Position numbers and translations under genes: made by a program. DNA of 46,193 nucleotides. Source: Bacteroidia bacterium. Lineage in GTDB: Bacteria > Bacteroidota > Bacteroidia > Bacteroidales > UBA932. The notes beneath the pieces were generated by a model, which did not search any database, had not been told where the DNA came from, and saw only the letters and a program-made list of their open reading frames with translations. The DNA lies in contig JAUMVX010000018.1 in the NCBI GenBank assembly GCA_030529945.1, positions 1-46,193 of the forward strand, written 5' to 3'. Below are positions 24,984-33,598 of this stretch, piece after piece. The first letter of the stretch is position 1. Each line of letters opens with the position of its first letter.

Positions 24984-26141
24984 ATGGATGCTACAGCAAT
25001 CAATAAGACCATAGCGGAGTTATCCGCCTTTATGGAGAAAGAAAACTTCAGAGGCTGGGACCCGTATGATTATCTGAACTCGTGGATACCGTTCCGTTGG
25101 TTCGGGAAAATGGCTCAAGCGGTAGCCGTCCAGGCCGGAAAGTTAATCCCTTTTAATCTTCGGCCTTTAATGGGCATCAGGAAAGAAGAGAATCCCAAAG
25201 GTCTGGGCTTAATGTTACACGCTTACTGCAATCTGTATGACAAGACCGGAAATGTCAAGTATCTTAAGGTGGCGGACTACTTGTATGAGAGATTGTTATC
25301 TCTCAGAAGTCCCGGAAAAACGGAATATTGCTGGGGGTATGATTTCATCTGGGCCAATCCGCAGAGTGTGCACCCTAAGTATATGCCCTCGGTTGTAGTG
25401 TCATCATTTGTCGGACAGGGCATCTACAGATATTACCGGATAAAGCAGGACGAAGGTGTAAAAAAAGTCCTCGTGAGTATAGGAAACTATGTTACAAATA
25501 GTTTGCAGGTGACAGAGACGGAGGACGGCATTTGCTTCAGCTACACGGAGGAGGAAGCTGACTGCTGCTATAATGCCTCTTTGCTTGGAGCGGAGATTTT
25601 GGCTATTGTCTATACCCTCAGCAAAGAGGAAACGTTGTTGAAGGTCATACGGCGTAATATTGATTTTATCCTTGCCCACCAACACGAGGATGGCAGCTGG
25701 GGATATTCGATAGATGTAAGAACCGGCAAGGAGCGGATACAGGTCGATTTTCACCAGGGATTCATCTTATGCTCGCTCGGGCATATAAAGAATCTGCTGG
25801 CATTAGAGGATGCGCGTGTCGATGAAGCCATCAGGCGGGGTCTGCGATACTACAGAGGTGTTCAATTCAATGTCCAAGGTGTTTCGAAATGGAGAGTCCC
25901 AAAAGAGTACCCGGTGGAGATTCACAATCAGGCTCAAGGCATCATCACTTTTTCAGAGTTTTCCTCCTATGACGAAGAGTATAAGGAGTTTGCAGAAAGA
26001 ATAGCCGATTGGACTATAGCTCATATGTATTCAAGGAAGAAAGGGTACTTTTATTATCGGAAGTTTAAACGCTACACGATCAGAATACCCTATATGCGAT
26101 GGTCACAGGCTTGGATGTTACTGGCCCTGTCAACCATATGA
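24984..26141 (+). CDS. Alpha/alpha-toroid hypothetical protein of polysaccharide loci
   Basis: About 385 residues. Several repeats of paired helices with segments such as LMLHAYCNLYDKTGNVKYL, HQHEDGSWGYS and FHQGFILCSLGHI resemble the (alpha/alpha)6 toroid fold of some glycoside hydrolases, lyases and epimerases. No confirmed catalytic set can be assigned. It lies between a glycosyltransferase and an acetyltransferase and overlaps the latter region. A role in processing glycan or a sugar intermediate is possible but unproven. An alternative ATG lies at 24981. Confidence 0.6.
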   Translation: MDATAINKTIAELSAFMEKENFRGWDPYDYLNSWIPFRWFGKMAQAVAVQAGKLIPFNLRPLMGIRKEENPKGLGLMLHAYCNLYDKTGNVKYLKVADYLYERLLSLRSPGKTEYCWGYDFIWANPQSVHPKYMPSVVVSSFVGQGIYRYYRIKQDEGVKKVLVSIGNYVTNSLQVTETEDGICFSYTEEEADCCYNASLLGAEILAIVYTLSKEETLLKVIRRNIDFILAHQHEDGSWGYSIDVRTGKERIQVDFHQGFILCSLGHIKNLLALEDARVDEAIRRGLRYYRGVQFNVQGVSKWRVPKEYPVEIHNQAQGIITFSEFSSYDEEYKEFAERIADWTIAHMYSRKKGYFYYRKFKRYTIRIPYMRWSQAWMLLALSTI

Positions 26142-26203
26142 AGGGAATGCCGATAGGCGATTCCAGCAGACATTATCACTTTTCTAAACGAGGGGAATTC
26201 ACT

Positions 26204-26644
26204 ATGTTCAACGCAATCCATTTTTACAGGGTTTCAAGATGGTTATACGTTCATCACGTCCCTTTCCTGCCAAAACTGATTACACTGCTGATTTTTCTAC
26301 TTTACAATAGCAAGGTCCCATACCAAGCTGAAATCGGTAAAGGAACGAGGCTTGGGTATGGAGGCATAGGGGTTGTAATTCATACGGATTGTAAAATCGG
26401 GTCTTATGTAGTTATAGGTCAGAATGTTACACTGGGGGGGGGTAATTCCAGATTTCCCGGTGTGCCTACAATAGGTGACAATGTGCATATCTACCACGGG
26501 GCTGTGGTATTCGGTGGCATCAGTATAGGCAACAATGTGACAATAGGGGCTAATTCTGTTGTAGACAAACCTGTTCCCGATAATGCGGTTGTCGCGGGAG
26601 TTCCCGCAAAAGTCTTGAAATTCAAGGAGAATACGGAAGTATGA
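26204..26644 (+). CDS. Serine-acetyltransferase-like hexapeptide acyltransferase with an in-frame 9-G run (ON)
   Basis: A left-handed beta-helix O-acetyltransferase of the CysE-like group found in capsule loci: MFNAIHFYRVSRWLYVHHV, then GKGTRLGYGGIGVVIHTDC, IGDNVHIYHGAVVFGGI and VVAGVPAKVLK. ATG 26204 has AGGGGA just upstream; an alternative ATG at 26138 overlaps the previous stop by ATGA and would give 168 residues. Nine Gs at 26434-26442 encode Leu-Gly-Gly-Gly, so the gene is readable now, but gain or loss of one G would truncate it in mid-helix. Probably acetylates the polysaccharide. Confidence 0.85.
   Translation: MFNAIHFYRVSRWLYVHHVPFLPKLITLLIFLLYNSKVPYQAEIGKGTRLGYGGIGVVIHTDCKIGSYVVIGQNVTLGGGNSRFPGVPTIGDNVHIYHGAVVFGGISIGNNVTIGANSVVDKPVPDNAVVAGVPAKVLKFKENTEV
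26434..26442 (+). repeat. 9-G tract in the CysE-like acetyltransferase
   Basis: Nine consecutive Gs in frame within the beta-helix coding region. It has the same length as the run that breaks the acyltransferase at 20941. Confidence 0.88.
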
Positions 26645-26711
26645 AAGATAAGTTCTACGTATTTATATAAGCTGCCACAAGAGAAGGTTGACGAAATCGG
26701 GAAAAAGGGAC

Positions 26712-26787
26712 TGTTATAATACACGAAATCTCTTTGAATTCTCTGAATCTTGTGTAATTTTGCATTTGAATTGAAAATTTACACAAG
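26712..26787 (+). promoter_or_regulatory. Promoter/operator block of the DUF4143 ATPase gene
   Basis: TAATTTTG (26755-26762) fits TAnnTTTG, with TTTG at 26733-26736 near the -33 position. The arms CTTGTGTAA (26749-26757) and TTACACAAG (26779-26787) are perfect complements around the start region, suggesting an autoregulatory operator. A closely similar block occurs without a gene at 41424-41496. Confidence 0.65.
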
Positions 26788-26796
26788 CAAGGGGTT

Positions 26797-27954
26797 ATGG
26801 CAATAATAGAGAGAAAGTTGAAGGCAGCCGTTGAGGAGAATTTACAGTATTTCTCCGCAGTGACGGTAACGGGCCCCCGTCAATCGGGCAAGACTACGCT
26901 GATTCGGGAAATGTTCCCGGACAAGCCTTATTTCTCGCTGGAAAACCCCGACACGCTCGACTATGCGTTGACCGACCCCGTGGCGTTCCTGGGACAATCC
27001 CCCGACGGAATGATATTGGACGAAGTCCAAAATGCTCCGCACCTTTTGTCGTACTTGCAAGGTGTGATTGATTCCCATCGCGAGGCTCGGTACATCCTTT
27101 CCGGTTCAGCTCAATTCAATTTGCTTAAGAGTGTCACACAGTCTCTTGCGGGGCGCACGGCGATGCTGGAGCTGCTGCCCTTGTCTGTGGAAGAGATTGA
27201 CCATTCGGCTATGAGTGTCGACAGGCTGCTTACAACCGGTTTCTATCCAGCCATACATGCAGGTCAGAACATTCCCCGGTTGTTCTATCCAGCCTATGTG
27301 AGCACATACTTGGAGCGTGACGTGCGACAGTTGCAGACGGTGAAGGATCTGCGGCAATTCCAGTCTTTCGTGCGTTTGTGTGCCGGGCGTATCGGCAGTA
27401 TATTCAATGCCAGCGAGCTGTCCGGTGAGGTGGGCATAGCGGTGAACACGGTAAAGGCTTGGCTGTCCATACTTCAAGCCTCCTACATCGTATTTCTGTT
27501 GCCTCCGTATCATAGCAACACGAAGACGAGGCTCGTGAGAAGTCCGAAGCTGTATTTCTATGATGTAGGGCTTGCGAGCTATCTGCTTCGTATCGACGGC
27601 GAGGAACAGATGCGTACGGACAGGATGAGAGGACATCTGTTCGAGAATATGGTAATTGCCGATTGCGTAAAAAGGCTGGCGAACGGGGGAAAGACCGCTG
27701 ACTTGATGTTCTATCGCGACTCCCACGGCAATGAGACTGACCTGCTCATACCTGATGGAGGCCGTCTGACAGCCGTCGAAATCAAATCGTCCCAGACCTA
27801 CAACAGTTCGTTCGAGCAGGGGCTGACGCGGCTGAAAGAAAGACTTGGCGACACGTTAGAGAGGCGCATCGTGATCTACGATGGAGAGCTGGAGCGTCGT
27901 GACGCGGAAATCGAGTTACTGAACTACAGAAGTTTTCTGGTAGAAAACATCTGA
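26797..27954 (+). CDS. AAA ATPase with DUF4143 domain
   Basis: A 385-residue ATPase: Walker A GPRQSGKTT (residues 26-34), Walker B MILDEVQNAP, sensor-like ILSGSAQFNLL, and a C-terminal DUF4143 region ending in a nuclease-like fold (FYRDSHGNETDLLIP and AVEIKSSQTY, giving Asp and Glu-x-Lys). This family is abundant in Bacteroidales, and its function is unknown. It has its own promoter and GC content above the flanking capsule genes, so it looks like an insertion into the locus. Confidence 0.87.
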   Translation: MAIIERKLKAAVEENLQYFSAVTVTGPRQSGKTTLIREMFPDKPYFSLENPDTLDYALTDPVAFLGQSPDGMILDEVQNAPHLLSYLQGVIDSHREARYILSGSAQFNLLKSVTQSLAGRTAMLELLPLSVEEIDHSAMSVDRLLTTGFYPAIHAGQNIPRLFYPAYVSTYLERDVRQLQTVKDLRQFQSFVRLCAGRIGSIFNASELSGEVGIAVNTVKAWLSILQASYIVFLLPPYHSNTKTRLVRSPKLYFYDVGLASYLLRIDGEEQMRTDRMRGHLFENMVIADCVKRLANGGKTADLMFYRDSHGNETDLLIPDGGRLTAVEIKSSQTYNSSFEQGLTRLKERLGDTLERRIVIYDGELERRDAEIELLNYRSFLVENI

Positions 27955-28026
27955 TTTTTTTGCCCGATTCAGCAGGGCGGTTGGCGGGAAATTGCTTACC
28001 TTTGTGGGTAGTAGTCATATGCGGTT

Positions 28027-29601
28027 ATGGGAACATACATCAACATAGGGAACGCGGGGTTCCAGTCGGCGAGGAACAGCGAGTACGTGGACAAGTCGGG
28101 ACTGATAGCCGTCGTGAACAGAACTTTGTTCAGCGAGGCACGGTTCAGCTGCGTGACGCGCTGCCGCCGTTTCGGAAAGTCTATGGCGGCGAAGATGCTT
28201 TACGCCTACTACGACAAATGGTGCGACTCGCGGAGTCTGTTCGAGGATTTGCAGATTGCCCGGGAACCGGGCTTCGAAAAGCATCTGAACAAGTATCCGG
28301 TGATTTATCTGGATTTAAGTGATTTCGTGACGAGGTATAAGGATGAAACGATAGTACGGAAGGCAGATGCGGAGTTAAGAGCTGAAATTCAAGTAGTTTA
28401 CCCCGATATTCCTTTACGGGAGGGGGATGATTTGATGAGCTACCTCGTTCGTGTAGTCGATGAAACCAAAGAACCGTTCATCTTCATCATCGACGAGTGG
28501 GATGCAATCTGCAGGGAATTCAGAGCAGGGACATCAGCTATGGACGAGTATGTCGATTGGCTGCGCCGGATGTTCAAAGGCGGCCTCTCCCAGCAGGTGT
28601 TCGCGGGGGTTTATATGACCGGGATTCTGCCCGTCAAGAAATACAGGACGGAGTCGGCCCTGAACAACTTCATCGAGTATTCTATGGTGGATCCGGGTGA
28701 TATGGCGGGATATTTCGGTTTCACGAAGGATGAAGTCCGAGAACTGGCCGGGAAATATCGTGCTGATTTCGATGATCTGGAGAAATGGTACGATGGCTAC
28801 AGGATAGGCGGAGAGACATCGATGTTCAATCCTAATTCCGTGATGATGGCCCTCCGGAAGAAGTGGTGCACAAGCTACTGGGGGAAGACGGGAGCCTTCG
28901 ATGCGGTGGCTGACTACATCGGGATGAATTACGAGGGACTGAAGGATGACATTATCTATATGCTCAGCGGTGGCAGAGTGAATGTCAACACCACCAAATT
29001 CCAGAATGATATGTCGGTCATCCGTGACAAGGATGACGTGTTGACGGTGCTCATCCATCTTGGATACCTCGCATATGACAGAGAAGAGGAAGAGTGTTAT
29101 GTGCCCAATTTCGAAGTTTTCTGCGAGATGTCAAACGCCGTGGAGCGCACTGACTGGACTAATGTCATCGCTGCTCTGGAAGATTCCAAGCATCTTCTGA
29201 GGGCAACGCTTCGCGGCGATGAAGAGGCTGTAGCGCGGGGCATAGACCAGGCCCACGATGAAAACACGAGCATCCTCAGCTACAATGACGAGAACTCCCT
29301 TTCCTGTGTCTTGAGCTTAGCCTACTACTATGCCAGGAACGACTATATCGTGCGCCGGGAACTGGCAGGTGGGAAAGGCTTCGCCGACTTGGTGATGATT
29401 CCGAGAAAGAATGTGAGCAGTCCGGCGCTGGTCATCGAGCTGAAATATAACAGGGACGCAGATTCCGCCATCCGGCAGATTAAGGAGAAGAACTATCCCG
29501 AGGGCATCGCTGAGCATAAAGACAATCTGCTTCTCGTCGGCATCAGCTACGACCGCGAAACCAAAACCCACAGCTGCCGGATAGAAAAGTATCGGGACTG
29601 A
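28027..29601 (+). CDS. AAA-ATPase-like / PD-(D/E)XK nuclease protein, copy 1
   Basis: A 524-residue protein with an AAA-ATPase-like N-terminal domain (Walker A RRFGKS at 47-52, Walker B FIFIIDEWDA at about 150-160) and a C-terminal PD-(D/E)XK (DUF1703-type) nuclease domain in which ADLVMIP supplies Asp and ALVIELKYN supplies Glu-x-Lys, near residues 451 and 470. Function is unknown; the family is widely amplified in Bacteroidales. It has its own TAnnTTTG box (TACCTTTG) about 30 bases before the ATG. It is followed by a paralogue of identical length. Confidence 0.87.
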   Translation: MGTYINIGNAGFQSARNSEYVDKSGLIAVVNRTLFSEARFSCVTRCRRFGKSMAAKMLYAYYDKWCDSRSLFEDLQIAREPGFEKHLNKYPVIYLDLSDFVTRYKDETIVRKADAELRAEIQVVYPDIPLREGDDLMSYLVRVVDETKEPFIFIIDEWDAICREFRAGTSAMDEYVDWLRRMFKGGLSQQVFAGVYMTGILPVKKYRTESALNNFIEYSMVDPGDMAGYFGFTKDEVRELAGKYRADFDDLEKWYDGYRIGGETSMFNPNSVMMALRKKWCTSYWGKTGAFDAVADYIGMNYEGLKDDIIYMLSGGRVNVNTTKFQNDMSVIRDKDDVLTVLIHLGYLAYDREEEECYVPNFEVFCEMSNAVERTDWTNVIAALEDSKHLLRATLRGDEEAVARGIDQAHDENTSILSYNDENSLSCVLSLAYYYARNDYIVRRELAGGKGFADLVMIPRKNVSSPALVIELKYNRDADSAIRQIKEKNYPEGIAEHKDNLLLVGISYDRETKTHSCRIEKYRD

Positions 29602-29674
29602 TAATTATTGCCTGATTCAAGAGGGCGGTTGACGGGAAATTGCTTATCTTTGTGGGTAGTGGTCATATGCGCTT

Positions 29675-31249
29675 ATGGGAACATACATCAACATAGGGAA
29701 CGCGGGGTTCCAGTCGGCGAGGAACAGCGAGTACGTGGACAAGTCGGGACTGATAGCCGTCGTGAACAGAACTTTGTTCAGCGAGGCACGGTTCAGCTGC
29801 GTGACGCGCTGCCGCCGTTTCGGAAAGTCTATGGCGGCGAAGATGCTTTACGCCTACTACGACAAATGGTGCGACTCGCGGAGTCTGTTCGAGGACCTGG
29901 AGATTGCCCGGGATTCGGGCTTCGAAAAGCATCTGAACAAGTATCCGGTGATTTATCTTGACGTGACGGGTTTCGTGACGAGGTTCAGGGATGAGACTAT
30001 AGTGAGGAAGGTAGATGCGGAGTTAAGAGCTGAGATTCAAACAGTTTACCCCGATATACCTTTGCGGGAGGGGGATGACCTGATGAGCTACCTCGTTCGT
30101 GTTGTAGATGAAACCAGACAGCCGTTCATCTTCATCATCGACGAGTGGGATGCGATCTGCAGAGAATTCCAAGCCGGAACGTCAGCTATGGACGAGTACG
30201 TCAACTGGCTTCGCCGTATGTTCAAGGATGTGAACAGCAGCAGCGTATTCGCAGGAGTCTATATGACAGGGATTCTGCCCGTCAAGAAATACAAGACGGA
30301 ATCGGCCTTGAACAACTTCATCGAGTATTCGATGGTGGAACCGGTAAATATGGCGCCGTTCTTCGGTTTTACGAAAGAGGAAGTGAAAGGTCTTGCGGCA
30401 AAGCATAAAATGGACTTCGATGATCTGGAGAAATGGTACGACGGGTATAAGATTGGTGATGAGCAATCGATGTTCAATCCGAATTCCGTAATGCGGGCTA
30501 TCGCATCAAGACGTTGCCGCAGTTTCTGGGCCTTCACTGGTTCTTTCGAGTCTGTGGCGAAATACATCAATATGAATTTCGACGGGCTGAAGGATGACAT
30601 CATCAAGATGTTGGCCGGAGGCACTTCTATGGTGGATCCTACGGGTTTCACAAACGATATGTCCGTGGTCAGGAACAGGGATGATGTGCTGACCGTGCTG
30701 ATTCATCTGGGTTATCTGTCATTTGACTGGGTGAAGGGCGAGTGCCGGATTCCTAATCTGGAGGTCGCGGGAGAGATGGTGAACGCGGTGAAAGCCAATG
30801 AGTGGAGTTATGTGATGAAGTCTCTGGATGCCTCCAGACAGCTTCTCCAAGCGACGATTGACGGGGATGAGGAGGCTGTCGCTGAAGGTATCGCGGCTAC
30901 CCACAGTACCGGGACGAGCATTCTGAGCTACAACGATGAGAACTCCTTGGCTTGCGTGATAGGGATCGCGTACTATTACGCCCGCGACAAATACTCCATT
31001 CACAGGGAGTTCCCTTCCGGGAAAGGCTTCGCCGACTTGGTGATGATTCCGAGAAAGAATGTGGACAGTCCGGCGCTGGTCATCGAGCTGAAATATAACA
31101 GGGACGCAGATTCCGCCATCCGGCAGATCAAGGAGAAGAACTATCCCGAGGGCATCGCTGAATATAAAGACAATCTGCTTCTCGTAGGCATCAGCTACGA
31201 CAGGGAAACCAAGACCCACAGTTGCCGGATAGAGAAGTTTCGGGCATAA
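29675..31249 (+). CDS. AAA-ATPase-like / PD-(D/E)XK nuclease protein, copy 2
   Basis: A second 524-residue member with the same motifs as its upstream paralogue (RRFGKS, FIFIIDEWDA, ADLVMIP, ALVIELKYN). About 70 bases before the start, the first ~280 coding bases and the last ~230 are nearly identical to copy 1, while the middle (about residues 170-440) is clearly diverged. This mosaic suggests gene conversion of the ends, or exchange of the middle. A TATCTTTG promoter box lies in the duplicated upstream block, and a terminator hairpin follows the gene. Confidence 0.87.
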   Translation: MGTYINIGNAGFQSARNSEYVDKSGLIAVVNRTLFSEARFSCVTRCRRFGKSMAAKMLYAYYDKWCDSRSLFEDLEIARDSGFEKHLNKYPVIYLDVTGFVTRFRDETIVRKVDAELRAEIQTVYPDIPLREGDDLMSYLVRVVDETRQPFIFIIDEWDAICREFQAGTSAMDEYVNWLRRMFKDVNSSSVFAGVYMTGILPVKKYKTESALNNFIEYSMVEPVNMAPFFGFTKEEVKGLAAKHKMDFDDLEKWYDGYKIGDEQSMFNPNSVMRAIASRRCRSFWAFTGSFESVAKYINMNFDGLKDDIIKMLAGGTSMVDPTGFTNDMSVVRNRDDVLTVLIHLGYLSFDWVKGECRIPNLEVAGEMVNAVKANEWSYVMKSLDASRQLLQATIDGDEEAVAEGIAATHSTGTSILSYNDENSLACVIGIAYYYARDKYSIHREFPSGKGFADLVMIPRKNVDSPALVIELKYNRDADSAIRQIKEKNYPEGIAEYKDNLLLVGISYDRETKTHSCRIEKFRA

Positions 31250-31260
31250 TATCTATTTCT

Positions 31261-31283
31261 GCCCCCTTTAGGGGGGATTTTTT
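31261..31283 (+). terminator. Rho-independent terminator after the ATPase pair
   Basis: CCCCC-TTTA-GGGGGG followed by ATTTTTT, 12 bases after the stop. It should limit read-through from the ATPase genes, but an UpxY-modified polymerase could pass it. Confidence 0.8.
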
Positions 31284-31316
31284 ACAAGAATTCAATATAA
31301 AAATCGTAAGCGAGTG

Positions 31317-31342
31317 CGGACATCGGTCATCACCGATGTCCG
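31317..31342. repeat. 11-bp-arm hairpin upstream of the FemAB-like gene
   Basis: CGGACATCGGT and ACCGATGTCCG enclose CATC. There is no T tract. Short TGTCGATG direct repeats follow at about 31366-31381. Confidence 0.5.
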
Positions 31343-31400
31343 GTGTCGTGTGCGGTGTGGTGATGTGTCGATGTGTCGATGACAGTAATAATGTAGCCCT

Positions 31401-32501
31401 ATGTGCCAAGACGAGTTTGAAAAGATTGATAAAAACCAGTGGGCAGAATTACTGAAGAGTTCTTCCCATAGGAGTTTCTTTCAGAGTCCCGAATGCTATG
31501 GCCTCTACAAGGCGATGTCCTTTATGACGCCTTTTGTCTATGCAGTAAGCAATCAAAGTGCATTGAAGGGTGTCATTGTCGGCTATGTCCAGAAAGACGG
31601 CGGTGCGATAAAATCGTTTTTGTCTCGCCGGGCGATTATCAATGGTGGACCGCTGGTTGCTGATGATATAACGTCCGATGAATTCAAGGAACTGCTTATC
31701 ACCTGTAGAAAAGGCCTCAAAGTCAAAGCGATATATGTAGAAACGAGGAACTTTGAAGACTACTCCACCTATAAGACGTTGTTTGAGGAATGTGGGTTTA
31801 AATATGTTCCTCACCTAAACTTCCACATAGATACGTCATCTATGGAGGTCGTGGAGAGCAATATGGGGAAAAGCCGCAAGCGGGACATCAGAGTTTCGTT
31901 TCGAGACGGTGCCTCTGTCGTTGATGACCCTTCAGATGAACAGGTCGTGGAGTTCTATGCCGTGTTGGAACAACTGTACAGGACGAGAGTTAAGACTCCC
32001 CTTTATCCATTGTCATTCTTTCAGTATTTGGCGAAGCAAGATTATGCCAGATTTCTGCTTGTGGAATATGGCGGGCATATAGTGGGAGGAACCGTATGCG
32101 TGTGCTTGCCGGAATATGCCGTTTATGAATGGTTCGCCTGCGGAGAAGACGGGGTGCATAAGAACATCTTTCCGTCCACTGTCGCCACATATTCGGGAAT
32201 CAAATATGCGGCTGAAAACGGTTATGGACACTTTGATATGATGGGAGCCGGAAGTCCAGACAAAGGATATGGTGTCAGGGACTTCAAGGCCAAGTTCGGG
32301 GGAGTTTTAGTGGAACACGGGAGATTCAGAAACGTATTGAATCCTGCGCTATATGGCGTAGGAAAACTTGGTGTGGCCGTGATGAAGGGAGAATTGTCTA
32401 AACAATTGAGGGGGGGGCAGATACGACTTATCGATTACTGGAGACGGTTATGGCCGCGTAAAAAAGATGGCGGCATAGCCGCTGATGACGATAAGCCGTA
32501 G
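31401..32501 (+). CDS. FemAB-like acyl/aminoacyl transferase (GNAT fold), first copy
   Basis: A 366-residue protein with the double-GNAT pattern of FemAB/peptidoglycan bridge transferases: FFQSPECYGLYKAM near the start, SRKRDIRVSFRDG, and the C-terminal hallmark FDMMGAGSPDKGYGVRDFKAKFGG. Relatives in polysaccharide loci are thought to attach amino acids or acyl groups to sugars. An 8-G run (32410-32417) lies in the last 30 codons (Leu-Arg-Gly-Gly-Gln). A similar gene follows, 56 bases on. Confidence 0.83.
   Translation: MCQDEFEKIDKNQWAELLKSSSHRSFFQSPECYGLYKAMSFMTPFVYAVSNQSALKGVIVGYVQKDGGAIKSFLSRRAIINGGPLVADDITSDEFKELLITCRKGLKVKAIYVETRNFEDYSTYKTLFEECGFKYVPHLNFHIDTSSMEVVESNMGKSRKRDIRVSFRDGASVVDDPSDEQVVEFYAVLEQLYRTRVKTPLYPLSFFQYLAKQDYARFLLVEYGGHIVGGTVCVCLPEYAVYEWFACGEDGVHKNIFPSTVATYSGIKYAAENGYGHFDMMGAGSPDKGYGVRDFKAKFGGVLVEHGRFRNVLNPALYGVGKLGVAVMKGELSKQLRGGQIRLIDYWRRLWPRKKDGGIAADDDKP
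32410..32417 (+). repeat. 8-G tract near the 3' end of the first FemAB-like gene
   Basis: Eight Gs in frame. A length change would alter only the last ~28 residues, leaving the GNAT core intact. Confidence 0.75.
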
Positions 32502-32557
32502 TCGGGCAGTCGAATCCAATATCTGTCTGTTTTGCTGCGGCGAAATGACAGACAGAT

Positions 32558-33598
32558 ATGGAGATCATCGTAAAGACAATAATAGATGAGATAGACATAA
32601 AGGAGTGGTCTGATTTTGTGTCGACACATCCCAAGGGTTCGGTTTTCCAGACTCCGCAGATGTTCCGTTGTTATGAACGAACTCCGGGACAGACGCCATT
32701 CATAGTCGGCGCATACCAGAATACGAAACTTGTCGGGATACTTGTAGCGGTGATAATCAGAGAGAAAGGCTTTCTGAAATCTCGGTTCTCCTCCCGTAGC
32801 ATTATAACTTCCGGTCCCATAGTCAGAAATGATGATGCGAGGATACTGGAGATTCTTCTCCGAGAATACGATGATGCAGTGGGACGACAGGTCATTTATA
32901 CGCAGATCAGGAATCAGTACGAGCAGCTTTCGAATTGTGATGTATTCCGAAATCACGGATATCGTTTCGAGCCTCACCTGAATTATCTGATATGGCTTGA
33001 CAGCGAAGAAAACATCTGGGGCCGGATAGGCAATGGCCGGACGAAGCATATTAAAACGGCACAGAAGAACGGTCTGTATGTAGATGTGTACGGTCCGGGA
33101 GCATTAAAACTGGCCCCACAACAGCTTCACGAAGGTTTCGATGTCATACTGGAGGTGTATCGGCGGGCCGGACTCCCTCTCGTAGATTGTGCCCAGATAG
33201 AGGCGGCGAATGAAGAGGGTCTGTTAAGGATGTTTGTGGTCAGAACAAAGGACGGAGAAATGGCAGGGTGCCGTTTCGGACTCTCTTTCGGGAAGTCCCT
33301 CTATGGATGGTATGCAGGAAGTCGTAGCCGCTATTACTCGTTATTCCCCAATGACCTGCTGATATGGGAGACGCTCCGTTGGGCCAGTGCAAATGGTTAT
33401 GAAGTGTTCGACTATGGCGGTGCCGGCAGCCCCAATAAAGCTTATGGGGTGAGATGTTTCAAATCTCAAATAGGGGGAGAACTTATCGACCCCGGCAGAT
33501 GGGAGAAGGTTCATAAGCTCTTGAAAATGTATATTGGGAGGTTAGGCTATGCATTATACCGTTATTGTAAAAAGATGACAAATAAACTATCGAGATGA
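32558..33598 (+). CDS. FemAB-like acyl/aminoacyl transferase, second copy
   Basis: A 346-residue paralogue of the preceding gene: SVFQTPQMFRCYERTPG, GNGRTKHIKTAQKNGL and FDYGGAGSPNKAYGVRCFKS align with its motifs. It probably transfers an acyl or amino-acyl group to a polysaccharide precursor. The stop overlaps the next start by ATGA. The two copies differ enough to suggest different acceptors. Confidence 0.83.
   Translation: MEIIVKTIIDEIDIKEWSDFVSTHPKGSVFQTPQMFRCYERTPGQTPFIVGAYQNTKLVGILVAVIIREKGFLKSRFSSRSIITSGPIVRNDDARILEILLREYDDAVGRQVIYTQIRNQYEQLSNCDVFRNHGYRFEPHLNYLIWLDSEENIWGRIGNGRTKHIKTAQKNGLYVDVYGPGALKLAPQQLHEGFDVILEVYRRAGLPLVDCAQIEAANEEGLLRMFVVRTKDGEMAGCRFGLSFGKSLYGWYAGSRSRYYSLFPNDLLIWETLRWASANGYEVFDYGGAGSPNKAYGVRCFKSQIGGELIDPGRWEKVHKLLKMYIGRLGYALYRYCKKMTNKLSR

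Noticed and set aside
26797-31249. The three ATPases as a transposon or known defence system
   Set aside because: No terminal repeats, target duplication or transposase were seen, and the families have no established defence role that I can assert.
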